Of a stretch of DNA of 64,000 nucleotides, positions 51,573 through 61,982 are shown in pieces (within the stretch, counting starts at the first letter, position 1; each line of letters begins with the position of its first letter). Where the stretch lies: positions 1,364,001-1,428,000 of the forward strand of contig JACKAQ010000001.1 of assembly GCA_020634975.1 (NCBI GenBank). Direction: 5' to 3'. The position numbers and the translations under genes were made by a program. The stretch comes from JACKAQ01 sp020634975 [NCBI: Calditrichia bacterium]. Lineage in GTDB: Bacteria > Calditrichota > Calditrichia > RBG-13-44-9. The notes below the pieces were generated by a model. It ran no database searches. It saw only the letters and a program-made list of their open reading frames with translations, and was not told the origin of the DNA.

Positions 51573-52453
51573 TCAGCTTTGTTGAAGCATGCGTACCGTT
51601 TCAACATCGATTTTGGCGGTTGCGCCGTCCTGCGTTGCGATATATGCGCCTACCGCTCCGGCAAAGGATAAAATTTCTTCATTGCTGCGATCAGCCAAAA
51701 TTCCGCTGAGCAATGCAGCCAAAAAGAATCGCCGGCACCGATGGTGTCTTTCACTTCCACCCGGAATCCAGGATGGCGAACCCACTCGCCGTTGTGCAGC
51801 AGCGCACTGCCATCAGCACCGCAGGTGACGCAAACGGTTTGGCAATCGAATGTTTGGGCAACAGCTATCATCCCCCCTTTCAGGCTCGCCGGTAACCCGA
51901 ACCATTTGGTCAGCGTTTGCAATTCAGCTTCGTTCATTTTTACAATCTGAGAATCCTCCAACGATTTCTGGACAATCGACTGGTCATCAAACGGCGGGCG
52001 CAAATTGACATCAAATACATTCAGTTTGCTGCGGTGTCGCAGTTGTTCAACCGTTTCCCGGGATTGCGGATGACGCTGCGCCAAACTTCCGAAAACCAGC
52101 ACATCGCAGTTCTGCGCCGCAGCATCCAAAGCATTATCCAGATCGATAAAATCCCATGCTGCCGGTTGCTCAATGGTGTAAACAGGGTTTTCTTTTTGAG
52201 TGAGATCCACATTTACAATGCCAGTGGGATGTGTGCTGTCAATCTGGATTAATTCACAGGAAATATCTTTAGCTGCAATACGGTTTCGCACCTGTTTGCC
52301 CAGTTCATCGGCGCCAATCCGGCTGGCAAATGCAACGTTTTGATCCAACTGTTGCAAATGACAGGCAACATTAAAGGGCGCTCCGCCCAAAAACAAACCG
52401 TGAGGCAAAGCATCCCACAAAATCTCTCCAAAACAGAGTATATTTCTTTTCAT
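51573..52453 (-). pseudogene. PfkB-family sugar kinase (fructokinase-like), one frameshift
   Basis: Phosphorylates a ketose with ATP. Frame 1 (from ATG 52453): ILCFGEILWDALPHGLFLGG, APFNVACHLQQLDQNVAF, VTCGADGSALLH and the catalytic DTIGAGDSF near 51727. The frame then shifts within a T-run (TTCTTTTTGG at about 51717-51725): adding one T gives GAGDSFFLAALLSGILADRS and continues to a stop at 51573 (VETVRMLQQS). All active-site residues are otherwise present, so this could be a sequencing error or a recent knock-out. Confidence 0.85.
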
Positions 52454-52948
52454 TGTATCACGTTTTCAGTTTTTTATTTCTATTACACCCGTAAAATCGG
52501 ACATTATTTCATTCTTTTTTTGCGAAATAATGAACTTCTGAGAATTTCTTATTAAATTGTCATTATTAAATGAATATATCTACTACTGCTAATCTTTTAT
52601 TATGTTGGATTTTGGAATTTTCGAGCCGTTTAAATAGATTAAAAGTGTTGTAAATTTATATAAACCTAACATAAACAGATACCGGAAGTAAAAACAACAA
52701 ATCTCTTCTAATTAATACGATGACGGAAATTGCACCTAAAATTCTCCAATATGTTCACTGAAAAGCCCCTTTTGCAACAAATTGTTGTTTTTTTCTTAAA
52801 AACATTATCTAACGATATACAGGTTTTTATTTTTCTTCCGAAGATTGTTATATTCTGATATTCTAAAATTATATGATTTGAATACTTTGATAATCCACCA
52901 CACATTCCCATTATTTTCTTGGGATCACGATCATACAAAGAGGTCTTT
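52454..52948. other. Gene-free 495-base stretch
   Basis: AT-rich intergenic region between a minus-strand kinase and the plus-strand H1-like gene, so it should hold two divergent promoters. A weak hairpin CCCATTATTTTCTTGGG lies at 52907-52923 and AGAGGT precedes the H1-like ATG. I see no RNA gene or repeat. Confidence 0.4.
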
Positions 52949-53775
52949 ATGCCAGCAAAAAAACAAACAACCGAATCAACGAGTAAGAAATTATTGGCTC
53001 CGCGCGAAGTTGCATCCTGCCGGAAAATTGCATCAGAAACCGAAGGTATCGCCCGCCAACGCGCCGAAACACTGCTGTCCATTCATGAAGGGCTTACCCG
53101 CACTCAAGCATCCGAAAAACACGGATTAACATTAAACCAAATCCAGCATTTGATTACGTCTTACCGCAGCAAAGGTATGGCATTGTTTACGGATGGGCGC
53201 GCTGCGAAAACTACAAAAACCGCAAAACCGGCTGCCGCAAAAGCAACAAAAACTGCCGCTGCTGCCAAGCCAGCAAAACCGGCCGCTGCAAAAACAACGA
53301 AAGCTGCAACACCACCAAAAACAGCAAAAACATCCAAAGCTACAGGCTCCGGAACTGGTGCGAAAGCAACAAAAACGGCGGCGAAAACTGCTGCTGCAAA
53401 AACTACAGCAACGGCAAAAACGACATCTGCTGCGAAAGCGACTGCTGCAAAAACCCGTCCGGCGCCAAAAAGAACGACCGCACCAAAAACCACTATTGTA
53501 AACAAAAAGCCACCGAAACAACGGTTACCGTAGTTGTTGAATCCAAACCAAAAACGCCTGCACAGGATGAACCGGCAGAGGTTAAAACAGCCGTTGTCGA
53601 AGTGACGCCAACAGAAATTGTGGTTGCAAAAGAAGAGAAATCCAAAAAAGATAAGAAGAAGAAAAAGGATAAAAAGAAGAAGTCCGACACAAAGAAAAAG
53701 GACAAGAAAAAAGATAAAGAGAAGAAGAAAAAAAGGGACAAAAAGAAGTCCAAAGATAAAAAAGAAGAAATCTAA
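52949..53775 (+). pseudogene. Histone H1-like Lys/Ala-rich DNA-binding protein with KD-rich tail, one frameshift
   Basis: From ATG 52949 (MPAKKQTTESTSKKLL). First 80 residues hold a small helix-turn-helix-like segment (HEGLTRTQASEKHGLTLNQI), then about 115 residues of Ala/Lys/Thr repeats (AAAKATKTAAAAKPAKP), as in bacterial H1-like proteins. The frame stops at 53533, but shifting within AACAAAAAGCC (about 53501-53508) continues as KATETTVTVVVESKPKTPAQ, then a Lys/Asp-only tail (KDKKKKKDKKKKSDTKKKDK) to a stop at 53775. The coherent continuation indicates a one-base deletion in an A-run. Probably nucleoid-associated; the HTH-plus-tail layout is unusual. Confidence 0.7.
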
Positions 53776-54057
53776 AAAATAGAGTAACACATCGATTGTA
53801 AACATCCTGTGTAACCGTATGAAATTTAACAGCACTGGATTTTTCTGAATTGCATAAACGGGCTGTTTTTTGAAAGCAGTCCGTTTTGTTTTTTGTGTAT
53901 GATTATAGATTACCACCCGGATACACTCAACATTTGCTGCGGTTTTTCCCACACCATTTCCCCGGATTAAGCAACAATTGCGATTACTTTTCGTTATGAA
54001 AATCATTGTTGAATAGTTGCCGATTAAACAACAGCTTAAAACAATTAACCGGGAGAA

Positions 54058-54919
54058 ATGATGACAGATTTTTCATTTTACAGCAGATGCTGCAAACAAT
54101 TTTGGGTCATCTATTTTTACGCGTTTTTATTGTCGACACAATCTCTGTTGGCAAATGACATAAACATCGCGCTGCACGGCCTGGAAAACACCCATTACCA
54201 TCGATTGACATCGACCATCGCGGATCAGACATACCATATTTTTATCCGCCTGCCGGAAGGTTTTTCCGCAGATGAAAAATATCCGGCTGTTTATTTACTG
54301 GATGGCGGCATCACTTTCCCGATCTTGGGCGGCTATTATAAATATCTTGAGCTTGCCAAAGAAATACCAGCAACGATTATCGTGGGAATTTCTTACGGAA
54401 CAAGCGACTGGCAAAAAGGCAATAATCGCAGTCGCGATTTCACAGCAAAATCGGATGAGCGATCGTATTGGGGCGGTGCGGGAAATTTTCAGAAGGTGTT
54501 TAGCGAGGAAATTTTTCCATTGGTGGAAAAACAACTACGGCGCCGATCCCGCTCGGCGGATCATTTTTGGGCAATCGCTTGGCGGGCAGTTTGTGCTGTT
54601 CACCGCGCAAACTGCACCCGATTTATTTTGGGGACATATCGCGAGCAACCCGGCGCTGCACCGCAATCTGGATTTTTTTCTGAACACCGTTCCGGACGAT
54701 GCCGGCAGTGCGGCAAAACCGCGTTTATTTGTATCCAGCGCTGCGTCGGACGATCCTGTTTTCCGGGGTCCTGCGGTAAAATGGATACAACACTGGACGG
54801 TCAAAACGCAAGTGCCCTGGGCGTTGAAAACTATTACGCTCGACGGGCACAATCATTTTTCGGCAGCGCCGGAAGCATTTCGACAGGGGTTGCACTGGAT
54901 TTTTTCCAACGAAAACTGA
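54058..54919 (+). pseudogene. Secreted alpha/beta-hydrolase esterase (putative esterase family), one frameshift
   Basis: Signal peptide (FWVIYFYAFLLSTQSLLA), then YHIFIRLPEGFSADEKYPAV and YLLDGGITFPILGGYYKYL, typical of the esterase D/IroE-like group. At about 54530 (GTGGAAAAACAACTACGG) the frame shifts; the second frame gives NYGADPARRIIFGQSLGGQF with nucleophile Ser in GQSLGG, and LDGHNHFSAAPEAFRQGLHW with the catalytic His, stopping at 54919. A single indel at an A-run would restore a complete enzyme of about 286 residues. Substrate possibly a ferric-siderophore or feruloyl ester. Confidence 0.8.
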
Positions 54920-55248
54920 ATCAGGGTAAACCAAACGGCACACCATACAACATAATCCGCAAAGGCCTGCTCACCAGAGAATCCCGGAATTGTGACCGGA
55001 AATTGGCTGTTGCCCATTACTGCGATTGGCTGTTTTCCCATCCAGCAATAACGATTTTAGTACTGTATTTACAGCGAATCGCAGTTCACAGCCGGTGTTT
55101 TGTTGACCAATTATCCATGATCAACAGCAACAGCATCTGTCTTTTTAGCTTTATTGACAATTCACTTTTTTATTAAAAAATGCCACTGTTTCTACCGGTT
55201 TTCGCGAATAGAAACATTGGCATTAACCTCAACAAAAACAGCTGGTTG
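54920..55248. other. Gene-free 329-base stretch between convergent genes
   Basis: Lies between the ends of the esterase (plus) and the alpha-galactosidase-like gene (minus). No convincing hairpin terminator, repeat or RNA gene seen; the plus-strand open frame that covers it is a by-product of the esterase frameshift. Confidence 0.4.
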
Positions 55249-57314
55249 CTAATCCGCGTTTTCGGGCGAAACCTCGATGAGCAGAAACTGTTTGAATGCA
55301 ACCGGCAACATGTGGTTTTCACCGGAAACCGTGGACAACTGCGTGCCGTTCACGTAATCCGTTACCGTGTAATTGCGCCCTTTTTCCAGCCCGCGGAGTT
55401 CCACTGTGCCATCAAAATTTTCCGCATAAAACGCGTAAAACATGCTGCCGTTTTTCGCGATGGCGTGGGTTTCCGGTCGGTCGTAACCGATGTCGTACAG
55501 CTCGCCGCGATAAATGCCTGTCGGCAACATTTTCTCATTGTAAACGCTTACCCACTTCGCCCAGATTTTCTCTTTTTCGGCAGTCAGATCGATATCGGAG
55601 TCCTTTTTTGCGCCCACCGGCCAGGTGAATTTTGTTCCGACAATCCCGCCGATGCCCACGGTGGAAGCAAAATCACTGAGACTGTCGCTGAGTTCCACGA
55701 TGATCGCCGTAATACGGCGCAGACGGTCCCATCAACGCTTTGAGGGTTTTGCCTTTCAGCCGGATTTGCCACGACGACAACGGATCGGACGACACCGCCT
55801 GATTCATGAACGGCAGGTTGAAAAAGGAGTACGCCGTTCCGCAGGGGCAGATTTCCACAACGGCATCGGATTTGTGAGCGAGTGCGGTTTCAAAAATCAT
55901 TTCGAAAAATTCGGGGAGTTTTTCCACGGCAATTTCAGGATACGGGTGATTGTGCGCCGGATTGTAACAGGGCGGCACGCCGTTGAGGTGCTGTCCGTCG
56001 ATTTTCAGCCCGTCGTAACCCCAGGTATCGATGATTTTATCGACCAGTTTGCGGGTGTATTCCAGCACCGGCGGATATGCCGGGCAAAGGTAGTACGAAT
56101 TCCACCAGGTGATGTCCTGATACGATCCGTCCGCGTTTTTGAGCAGGTAATCTTCATGATTTTTGATGAGATCGGTGCCGGGATCGACCGCCAGCGGTGC
56201 CCACCACAATTTCGGGCGCAGCCCGTTTTGGCGGATCGTTTCGGTGAACGCCAGCATATCGCGATCGCCGCGCGGGAATTTGCTTTTCAGCAGATACCAA
56301 TCACCTTCAGCGGTTTGCCAACCGTCGTCCAGCACCGCCCATTTGAAGCCGAGTTCCTTCACTTTCGGCAGCGTGCCGTAAATTTGCGGCATGGTGAAAT
56401 CGCGTTCGTAACCCCATGCACACCACACCGGATCGTATGACGACGCGGGCGTTTCGCGGAACTCAATACCGCTGCGAATCATGAATTCGCGATAGTTAGC
56501 CAACGCTTCAAAATAATCGGATGAGTGTGCAGCAACAAATGTCCGCAGCGTTTCGAAGGTCTCGCCAGGTTTCAGCGTCACGGATTTTTCCTGCGAAACA
56601 CGAATTTCCGCATGTTCGTCGCTCATCGAAACTGGCAACGACACCAGCTTCGGCGCCAGTTCCACATGCCCAACCGCCAAACCGCCGCTCCGAGACCATA
56701 CATCGCTGACCGGCGTGCCGCCGCCGTAATCCGAGGCGTTCATTCCCATATAATTTTTCTGTTCGAATCCGGGCGAAAGCGGTTTCACCCAGTCGTCCCG
56801 GCTTTCGTACGAGCCGCTTTGATACGACCACCAAAACGGCGCTTCACCCACATTTTGGGTGGCGTTTTGCAATTGGTATCGATTGTTCACCCAACCATCG
56901 ATAACGATATCCGCAGTGCCGTTGTTCGTGTATGTAACCTGATATACTGCCATTCCAGGGAAATCGTCATACAGCGAAATGGCAACATTTTTTGGAGATT
57001 TTCAGCCGTTCCCGTAAAACCACTTGCTGACCGCTGCCGATTTCATCGCTCAATTGCTGCACCTGTTTGTTGGCATATTTGAAATCTGTCAGCGAATTTC
57101 CGGCGATTATCAAATATTCTGACGGCGCAAATTCACCGAATTCAACACGTCCGGTGGGCAGATTTGCCGCAACCCGGCTGTGCAATTGATCGTTAAAGGT
57201 AATCTCGATCACTTTGCCGGCAACCGTTTTCGAGGCGTTCGATTGCGAACAACCGGTGAGAAGCCCGGCAATCAACACGATCGCAACCCGGCTGATTATT
57301 GCTATTTTTCTCAT
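55249..57314 (-). pseudogene. Alpha-galactosidase-like lipoprotein (GH36/GH27 clan), two frameshifts
   Basis: Lipoprotein signal with lipobox (VLIAGLLTGC) at the start, 57314. Frame breaks: first at an A-run near 56990 (TCCAAAAAATG), after which LYDDFPGMAVYQVTYTNNG resumes; second near 55690 (GATCATCGTGG), after which VELSDSLSDFASTVGIGG continues to 55249. Catalytic barrel: FKWAVLDDGWQTAEGDWYLL, LRPKLWWAPLAVDPGTDLI, then nucleophile Asp in WGYDGLKIDGQHLNG. A beta-sandwich end (VTDYVNGTQLSTV) follows. Total about 685 residues when joined. Likely releases alpha-linked galactose or a galactosamine derivative for the catabolic operon downstream. Confidence 0.82.
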
Positions 57315-57439
57315 TTTCTATTCTCCAAGTTTCAGGATTTTATTCTGGATTCCGGATTCTCGATTCTGGATAAGGATAAAACCGGACATTTTTTTACTTT
57401 TACCTTTTCACTTTTTACTTCATTTATCCTTTATCTTTT

Positions 57440-58559
57440 TCACTCCGAATCCCGCAAACCCAATATTTTCAACGCGTTGGCTCGATACAATTTTTGCAAC
57501 ACTTCATCGCTCAGCCCAAACCCGTTGAGCGCCCAGTGATACCCGAATTGCTCATTTTCGTAAAAATGCTCATCTGCGCTTTCCAAAATCCGGAAAGTGA
57601 TTTGATACATATCCGACGCAAAACCCATGTCCGTGCCGTACAGCAGCCGGTCCTGATAGCGTTCGTAGAACGCTTTGACGCGACGGGGAATCGGTGCGGT
57701 TTCCGCATAGCGGGCGGAAATATCGGCAAACAGGTTGGGGTATTTGTCGAGCAGGTCGCCGAGAATCTGCAAATCGTAGCTGCAATTGGCAAAATGGCAG
57801 GCGATGAACGTGGTTTCCGGGTGGCGTTTTACGGCGTTTTCCAAAATATCGATCATGCCCTGATGCTGCACGATGCCCGGCTGGTTGTCCAGCCGCCATT
57901 CGAAGGCATTCATCAAACCGTCGTTGGTGGAATCCATCGGTTGATACATCCAGATCGGTTCGGCAACGTGGATATTAATCGGCATGTTGAGTTCGGCGCA
58001 TTTTTGCAGCAGCGGGTCCATCCGCGGATCATCCAGATGCATGCCGTAAGCTTTTGTTTTTCCATAAACTTGTCCCTTCCCTTTATCGCCCAGTTCGCCG
58101 ACACCGCGCGCGCCAACCTTGTAACAACGCTCCAGCTCCGCAACCGCTGCCGGACCATATCCCGGCTGATCATAACCGCTGTAATCGAACCCGCACCACA
58201 ACTCGAAAACGGTCGCCGTATTTGCTGTATGCGGCGTAAATCGAATCGAACGCTGTGCCGACGGCGTAGGACAAAATAATGGTTTTCTCGATGCCCGCCT
58301 CATCCATATTTTTTACCCATTGGGCAATTTCCGCATCGCCCTGGGCGTAGGGATGCGAGTGCATGTCGATCACCGGAAATTTGGCTTTGGTGATGTGCGA
58401 TTTCGGCACGTTGTAAATCGATTTCGGGCGATAATTTTTCAGCAGCAGCGCTTCCGGCGCGGTTTGCGCGATGGCGATCCCGGAAAACAGTGTGCATCCG
58501 GTGAGCAGCATCGCGACAATGTTCAGGTTCATCCGGAATAATTTTGATGATTGAGCCAT
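57440..58559 (-). pseudogene. Exported amidohydrolase (Amidohydro_2 family), one frameshift
   Basis: Start ATG 58559 (MAQSSKLFRMNLNIVAMLL) with signal peptide. Metal site HxH in FPVIDMHSHPYAQ; later FIACHFANCSYDLQIL and LLYGTDMGFASDM carry the other conserved His and Asp of TIM-barrel amidohydrolases. Frame shifts near 58200 (CGTTTTCGAG; removing one T joins GDRFELWCGFDYSGYDQ). The rest reads to a stop at 57440 (ANALKILGLRDSE). Substrate unknown; a sugar-acid lactone or dicarboxylate is plausible. Confidence 0.8.
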
Positions 58560-58620
58560 TGTTTTAACCTGTTGTTTATTTGAGTTTTGCAAGAATAAGG
58601 GATAAGTGATATGATCTTCA

Positions 58621-58720
58621 GGAGATTCCTGCCTTCGCGCCGAAGGCGCTCCTTCTTCGAGCAGGAATGACAACAACCAATTTTTACTGTCACCCCTGCG
58701 AAGGCAGGGGTCTCCTGATT
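58621..58720. repeat. REP-like intergenic repeats
   Basis: Two palindromic words: GGAGATTCCTGCC...GAGCAGGAATGAC (about 58620-58671, with GCGCCGAAGGCGC inside) and CCCCTGCGAAGGCAGGGG (58694-58711) followed by TCTCCTGA. Similar to dispersed palindromes seen between genes in many genomes and to 46443-46460 here. Confidence 0.5.
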
Positions 58721-58818
58721 CATTTCCACACAGTTACATTCAGCCCGTCAGTCGTATTAAATGTTATCATTAACCCACAATCCGGAACTTGTGCTGAGCG
58801 GCGCCGAAGCGTCCGGAA

Positions 58819-59691
58819 TCACTCTTCCTCAATTGCCATCAAAAATGCGGACAGCACCGCCAGCAACATTCCGCAAAGGATAATCCAATGCGGCATATGC
58901 TGGTAAATGATGAGCGACAAAATGATGGTGATTACCGGTGCGCCGGCGTTGGTGAGCGGACTGACGATCATTGCTTTTCCGTAGCGGAACGCGTAAACGA
59001 TGCACAGCGCGCCAACCGCGTTAAGCGTCTGGATGAGATAGGTCAATCCCGGACCGCTGAATCCCCAGTTGATTTCCTGCGAAAAGTCGGTCATCCACAG
59101 CGCAAACGGGATCAGCAGCAAACCCGTGACGGTCATGTAAAAAAAGATGCTTTCCGCTTTCATCGTTTCGTTGGCGAATTTCATGACATACGCCTGAATG
59201 CCCCATGCCAGAAACACCAGCAGCGCCAAAATCACCCACAGCGATGTGCCGGTTTGCCCGTCCGCCGGTTCGGAATAGGACAGCAGCGGAATGGCGACCA
59301 GCGCCAGCAAAATGCCGATCCAGCCGCGCGCGCTGGCGCGTTCTTTCAGGAACATATACGACAGCAAAATTGTCACCACCGGCGACAGCGAAATGATCGG
59401 AAACAGCAAATACGCCGGGCTGATACGAACGGCTTCGAACAGCACCAACTGCCCGCCGGCACCCAAAAAGCCGATCGCGCTGCCGAGCAAAATTGCGCGG
59501 CTGTTGCGTTCCAGCTTCCAGTCGATATTTTTCAACGCAACCAGCATCGGTGGAATCATGGTGAGCGCCCAAACGGCGTAGCCGAGCGTTGCGGGAAATC
59601 CGCCCTTTTCGGGAATTTCGATGATCGCACCCCAAATTCCCCAAAACAGGGTGGTGATCAGCGCATAAAAAAGCCAGTATCTGTTTTTCAC
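58819..59691 (-). CDS. EamA/DMT-family transporter
   Basis: 290 residues, GTG start at 59691 overlapping the previous stop. Ten hydrophobic helices in two EamA repeats (YWLFYALITTLFWGIWGAII; LWVILALLVFLAWGIQAYVM). The glycine/tryptophan-rich first helix and the G-G-F-P-A motif resemble the RhaT/GRP sugar permeases. Last gene of the amino-sugar/tagatose operon, so it may import the sugar. Confidence 0.85.
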   Translation of the reverse strand: MKNRYWLFYALITTLFWGIWGAIIEIPEKGGFPATLGYAVWALTMIPPMLVALKNIDWKLERNSRAILLGSAIGFLGAGGQLVLFEAVRISPAYLLFPIISLSPVVTILLSYMFLKERASARGWIGILLALVAIPLLSYSEPADGQTGTSLWVILALLVFLAWGIQAYVMKFANETMKAESIFFYMTVTGLLLIPFALWMTDFSQEINWGFSGPGLTYLIQTLNAVGALCIVYAFRYGKAMIVSPLTNAGAPVITIILSLIIYQHMPHWIILCGMLLAVLSAFLMAIEEE

Positions 59692-61031
59692 AAGTTTTCT
59701 CCTCTGTTGACATGTGTTACAATCGCGGTTCCGTTGGCGGCGGCCGTTGCGAAAGCATAAATTTCTGTGACCTGCATAATTTTATCAATAATGATATCAA
59801 CCGGTGAATTGGCAATACGCTGCTCGCGCAGATGCTGGTATTGCGTCGGCAAAAACTGGCTGATCAGCGTGAGCGGCAGCGGATGGCTGGTGAGATTGGC
59901 AATCAATTGGCCGATCGCCTGCTGCACTTCCGGCATTGGCCAATAATAGCGAATCCGGTCGGAGTAGCTGAACATCAACGCGTAATCGATTGCCGCATCG
60001 CTGCCGTGATAATGATGTTGCCAATATTTGGGCTGATGGCGCATCACGCCGTTCAACACTTCCCGCAGCCGGGAAAGCTGCACGGATTTGCTGCCGGAAA
60101 GCCATTGCTGCTCCATCATTTCCAGCGCAAAAAGGGCTTCGCGCATCGCAAAAGTGAGCCACGGACCCACTTTCAAAATGGCGAAATGATCTTCCACCAG
60201 TTCCCGCAAATTCGCCCGCGATTGGTAATCGGTGGAGTGCGCCTCAAAAACCAGCCCCGGATATTGTTCGATCAGCGCGGAAAGTTCCGCAGCTTTGGCG
60301 CGGTGATAATCCACCACCGTGTCGTCGCCAAACTCGACGCCGGGCTGCACCACAACGCCGATCACCCGTTGCCAGGCATCGTGCAAATTGCGCGCGTAAA
60401 ACGCTTTTTGAGTGATTTCGATGGTCGCGCGGGCATTTTGGGGCGTGGTGATCGCCAGATCGCTGAGCGCTTCCTGCGCACCGCCGGGAATCGGCACTTC
60501 GGTTCCGATGATGTAAACGGGCGGCATATCGCCAGCTGCGGCTTCGCGAAACGCTTTTTCACTGATCTCGCACAGTTCTGCGGCGCGTTCCGCGATAGTT
60601 TCCGGCGCCAGCGGCGAATGCGCACCGCCGGGATCGTCCGCACAGCGCATGCTCGTATCGAGATGGATTTTCCGGTAACCGGCCGCCACGTATGCGGCAA
60701 TCTGGTCGCGGGCTTTGCCCATCGCAGATGCGGCGGGCTCGCGCTGCCAAACGTTCGGACCGAGGTGATCGCCGCCGAAAATCAGGCGATCGGCGGGTAA
60801 ATTTTCGGAGCTGGCGATTTCGCAAACCATCGCGATAAATTGCGCGGGCGTTTGCCCGGTGTAACCACCAAACTGGTCCACCTGGTTCGAGGTCGATTCG
60901 ATGAGCAAATGGCTGTTATCCCGCAATGCCTGGCGCATCGCGGCGCGCAGCACAAACGGGTGCGATGAGCAAATCGAATACATCCCCACGGCTTTGCCCA
61001 TTTTATGGTGATGGAGAATTTCCCGAATCAT
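59688..61031 (-). CDS. GatZ/KbaZ-type tagatose-1,6-bisphosphate aldolase subunit
   Basis: 447 residues. Family signatures: GKAVGMYSICSSHPFVLRAA near the start, LLIESTSNQVDQFGGYTGQT, LIFGGDHLGPNVWQREPA, YRKIHLDTSMRCADDPGGAH and VFEAHSTDYQSRANLRELVE. In Escherichia coli, GatZ/KbaZ supports the class II aldolase GatY/KbaY; no GatY-like gene is in this window. Such proteins may also be catalytic by themselves in other groups. Lies between the kinase and transporter genes. Confidence 0.92.
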   Translation of the reverse strand: MIREILHHHKMGKAVGMYSICSSHPFVLRAAMRQALRDNSHLLIESTSNQVDQFGGYTGQTPAQFIAMVCEIASSENLPADRLIFGGDHLGPNVWQREPAASAMGKARDQIAAYVAAGYRKIHLDTSMRCADDPGGAHSPLAPETIAERAAELCEISEKAFREAAAGDMPPVYIIGTEVPIPGGAQEALSDLAITTPQNARATIEITQKAFYARNLHDAWQRVIGVVVQPGVEFGDDTVVDYHRAKAAELSALIEQYPGLVFEAHSTDYQSRANLRELVEDHFAILKVGPWLTFAMREALFALEMMEQQWLSGSKSVQLSRLREVLNGVMRHQPKYWQHHYHGSDAAIDYALMFSYSDRIRYYWPMPEVQQAIGQLIANLTSHPLPLTLISQFLPTQYQHLREQRIANSPVDIIIDKIMQVTEIYAFATAAANGTAIVTHVNRGENL

Positions 61032-61033
61032 TT

Positions 61034-61972
61034 TCAGACCTCACCCAACAGCGATTTCAATTTTTTGGCGAGTGCTTCGCGATCGGCAAATGCGCCGGTG
61101 CCGCCCATTTCCGTCACTGCAACTGCGCCGCAGGCGTTCCCGAATTTCAGGCAGGATGCCCAATCATCGCCGTTCAGATAGCGATACAGAAATCCGGCGT
61201 TGAAGCTGTCGCCCGCGCCGGTGGTTTCCACAGATTCAACGGAAAATCCGGGATGTGCAAAACTGTTTCCGAGCGCCCGGACAGTTGCACCGTCTTTCCC
61301 GAGCTTTACGGCCAGCACTTTTACGGATGCCGGAAACGCCTCAACAGCTTCTGCAATTGTTTGTTTTTTCGTAATTTGCAGCAATTCGTCATCGTTTGGC
61401 AAAAAGATGTCCGTTTCCTTTAGCGCGGCGTGCAAATCGTCGCCCCACTGTTCGTCCGGGTCCCAATTCGTGTCCAGCGAGGTGGACAATCCCAGCGCTT
61501 TTGCCCGTGCAAAAATCTTGTGCACATCTTTCCGCAACCCGGTTTGCAGGAAAAAACAGCCGACGTGCAGGTGTTTCGCCGTCGCGATGTAATCCCACGG
61601 CAAATCGTCGATGGTCAATTGGGTCATCGCGCCCAAATAAGTGAGCAGCGCTTTTTTGGGCGGGTTGGCCAGAACAATTGTTGCGCCGGTTTTCAGGCTG
61701 TCATCGACAATGATTTGCGAAGTATCCACCCCGCCGGCCGCCAGCGCATCAATCATATATTTGCCAAACGTATCGTTCCCGGCTTTGCCGATAAACCCGA
61801 CATTCGCGCCGATCGCGGAAAGGTTGTGCGCGGTAATCGCCGACGAGCTGCCCATTGCAAAGCGCATGTCTTCCGCCAGCTGTTCTTTTTCGTTTTCGGG
61901 CATTGGCACGCGCCACAATACCAGATCGATATTCAGTTCACCAATGACCACAACATCTAGTTTTTTCTGCAT
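61034..61972 (-). CDS. PfkB-family carbohydrate kinase
   Basis: 312 residues from ATG 61972 (MQKKLDVVVIGELNIDLVLW). Ribokinase fold: MGSSSAITAHNLSAIGANVG, AVKLGKDGATVRAL, and the catalytic VETTGAGDSFNAGFLYRYLN with base Asp. The N-terminal GELNIDLVLW is close to tagatose-6-phosphate kinase/fructokinase relatives. In this operon it would phosphorylate the product of the SIS isomerase before GatZ-type cleavage. Confidence 0.92.
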   Translation of the reverse strand: MQKKLDVVVIGELNIDLVLWRVPMPENEKEQLAEDMRFAMGSSSAITAHNLSAIGANVGFIGKAGNDTFGKYMIDALAAGGVDTSQIIVDDSLKTGATIVLANPPKKALLTYLGAMTQLTIDDLPWDYIATAKHLHVGCFFLQTGLRKDVHKIFARAKALGLSTSLDTNWDPDEQWGDDLHAALKETDIFLPNDDELLQITKKQTIAEAVEAFPASVKVLAVKLGKDGATVRALGNSFAHPGFSVESVETTGAGDSFNAGFLYRYLNGDDWASCLKFGNACGAVAVTEMGGTGAFADREALAKKLKSLLGEV

Positions 61973-61982
61973 CTTAGCTACC

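Noticed and set aside
53132-54006. Long minus-strand frame rich in Phe, Ala and Val opposite the H1-like gene
   Set aside because: It is the antisense of Lys/Ala-rich codons; composition explains it.
55180-55743. Plus-strand frames of 110-190 codons over the alpha-galactosidase-like gene
   Set aside because: Antisense to a recognisable glycosyl hydrolase; high G+C leaves many open shadow frames.
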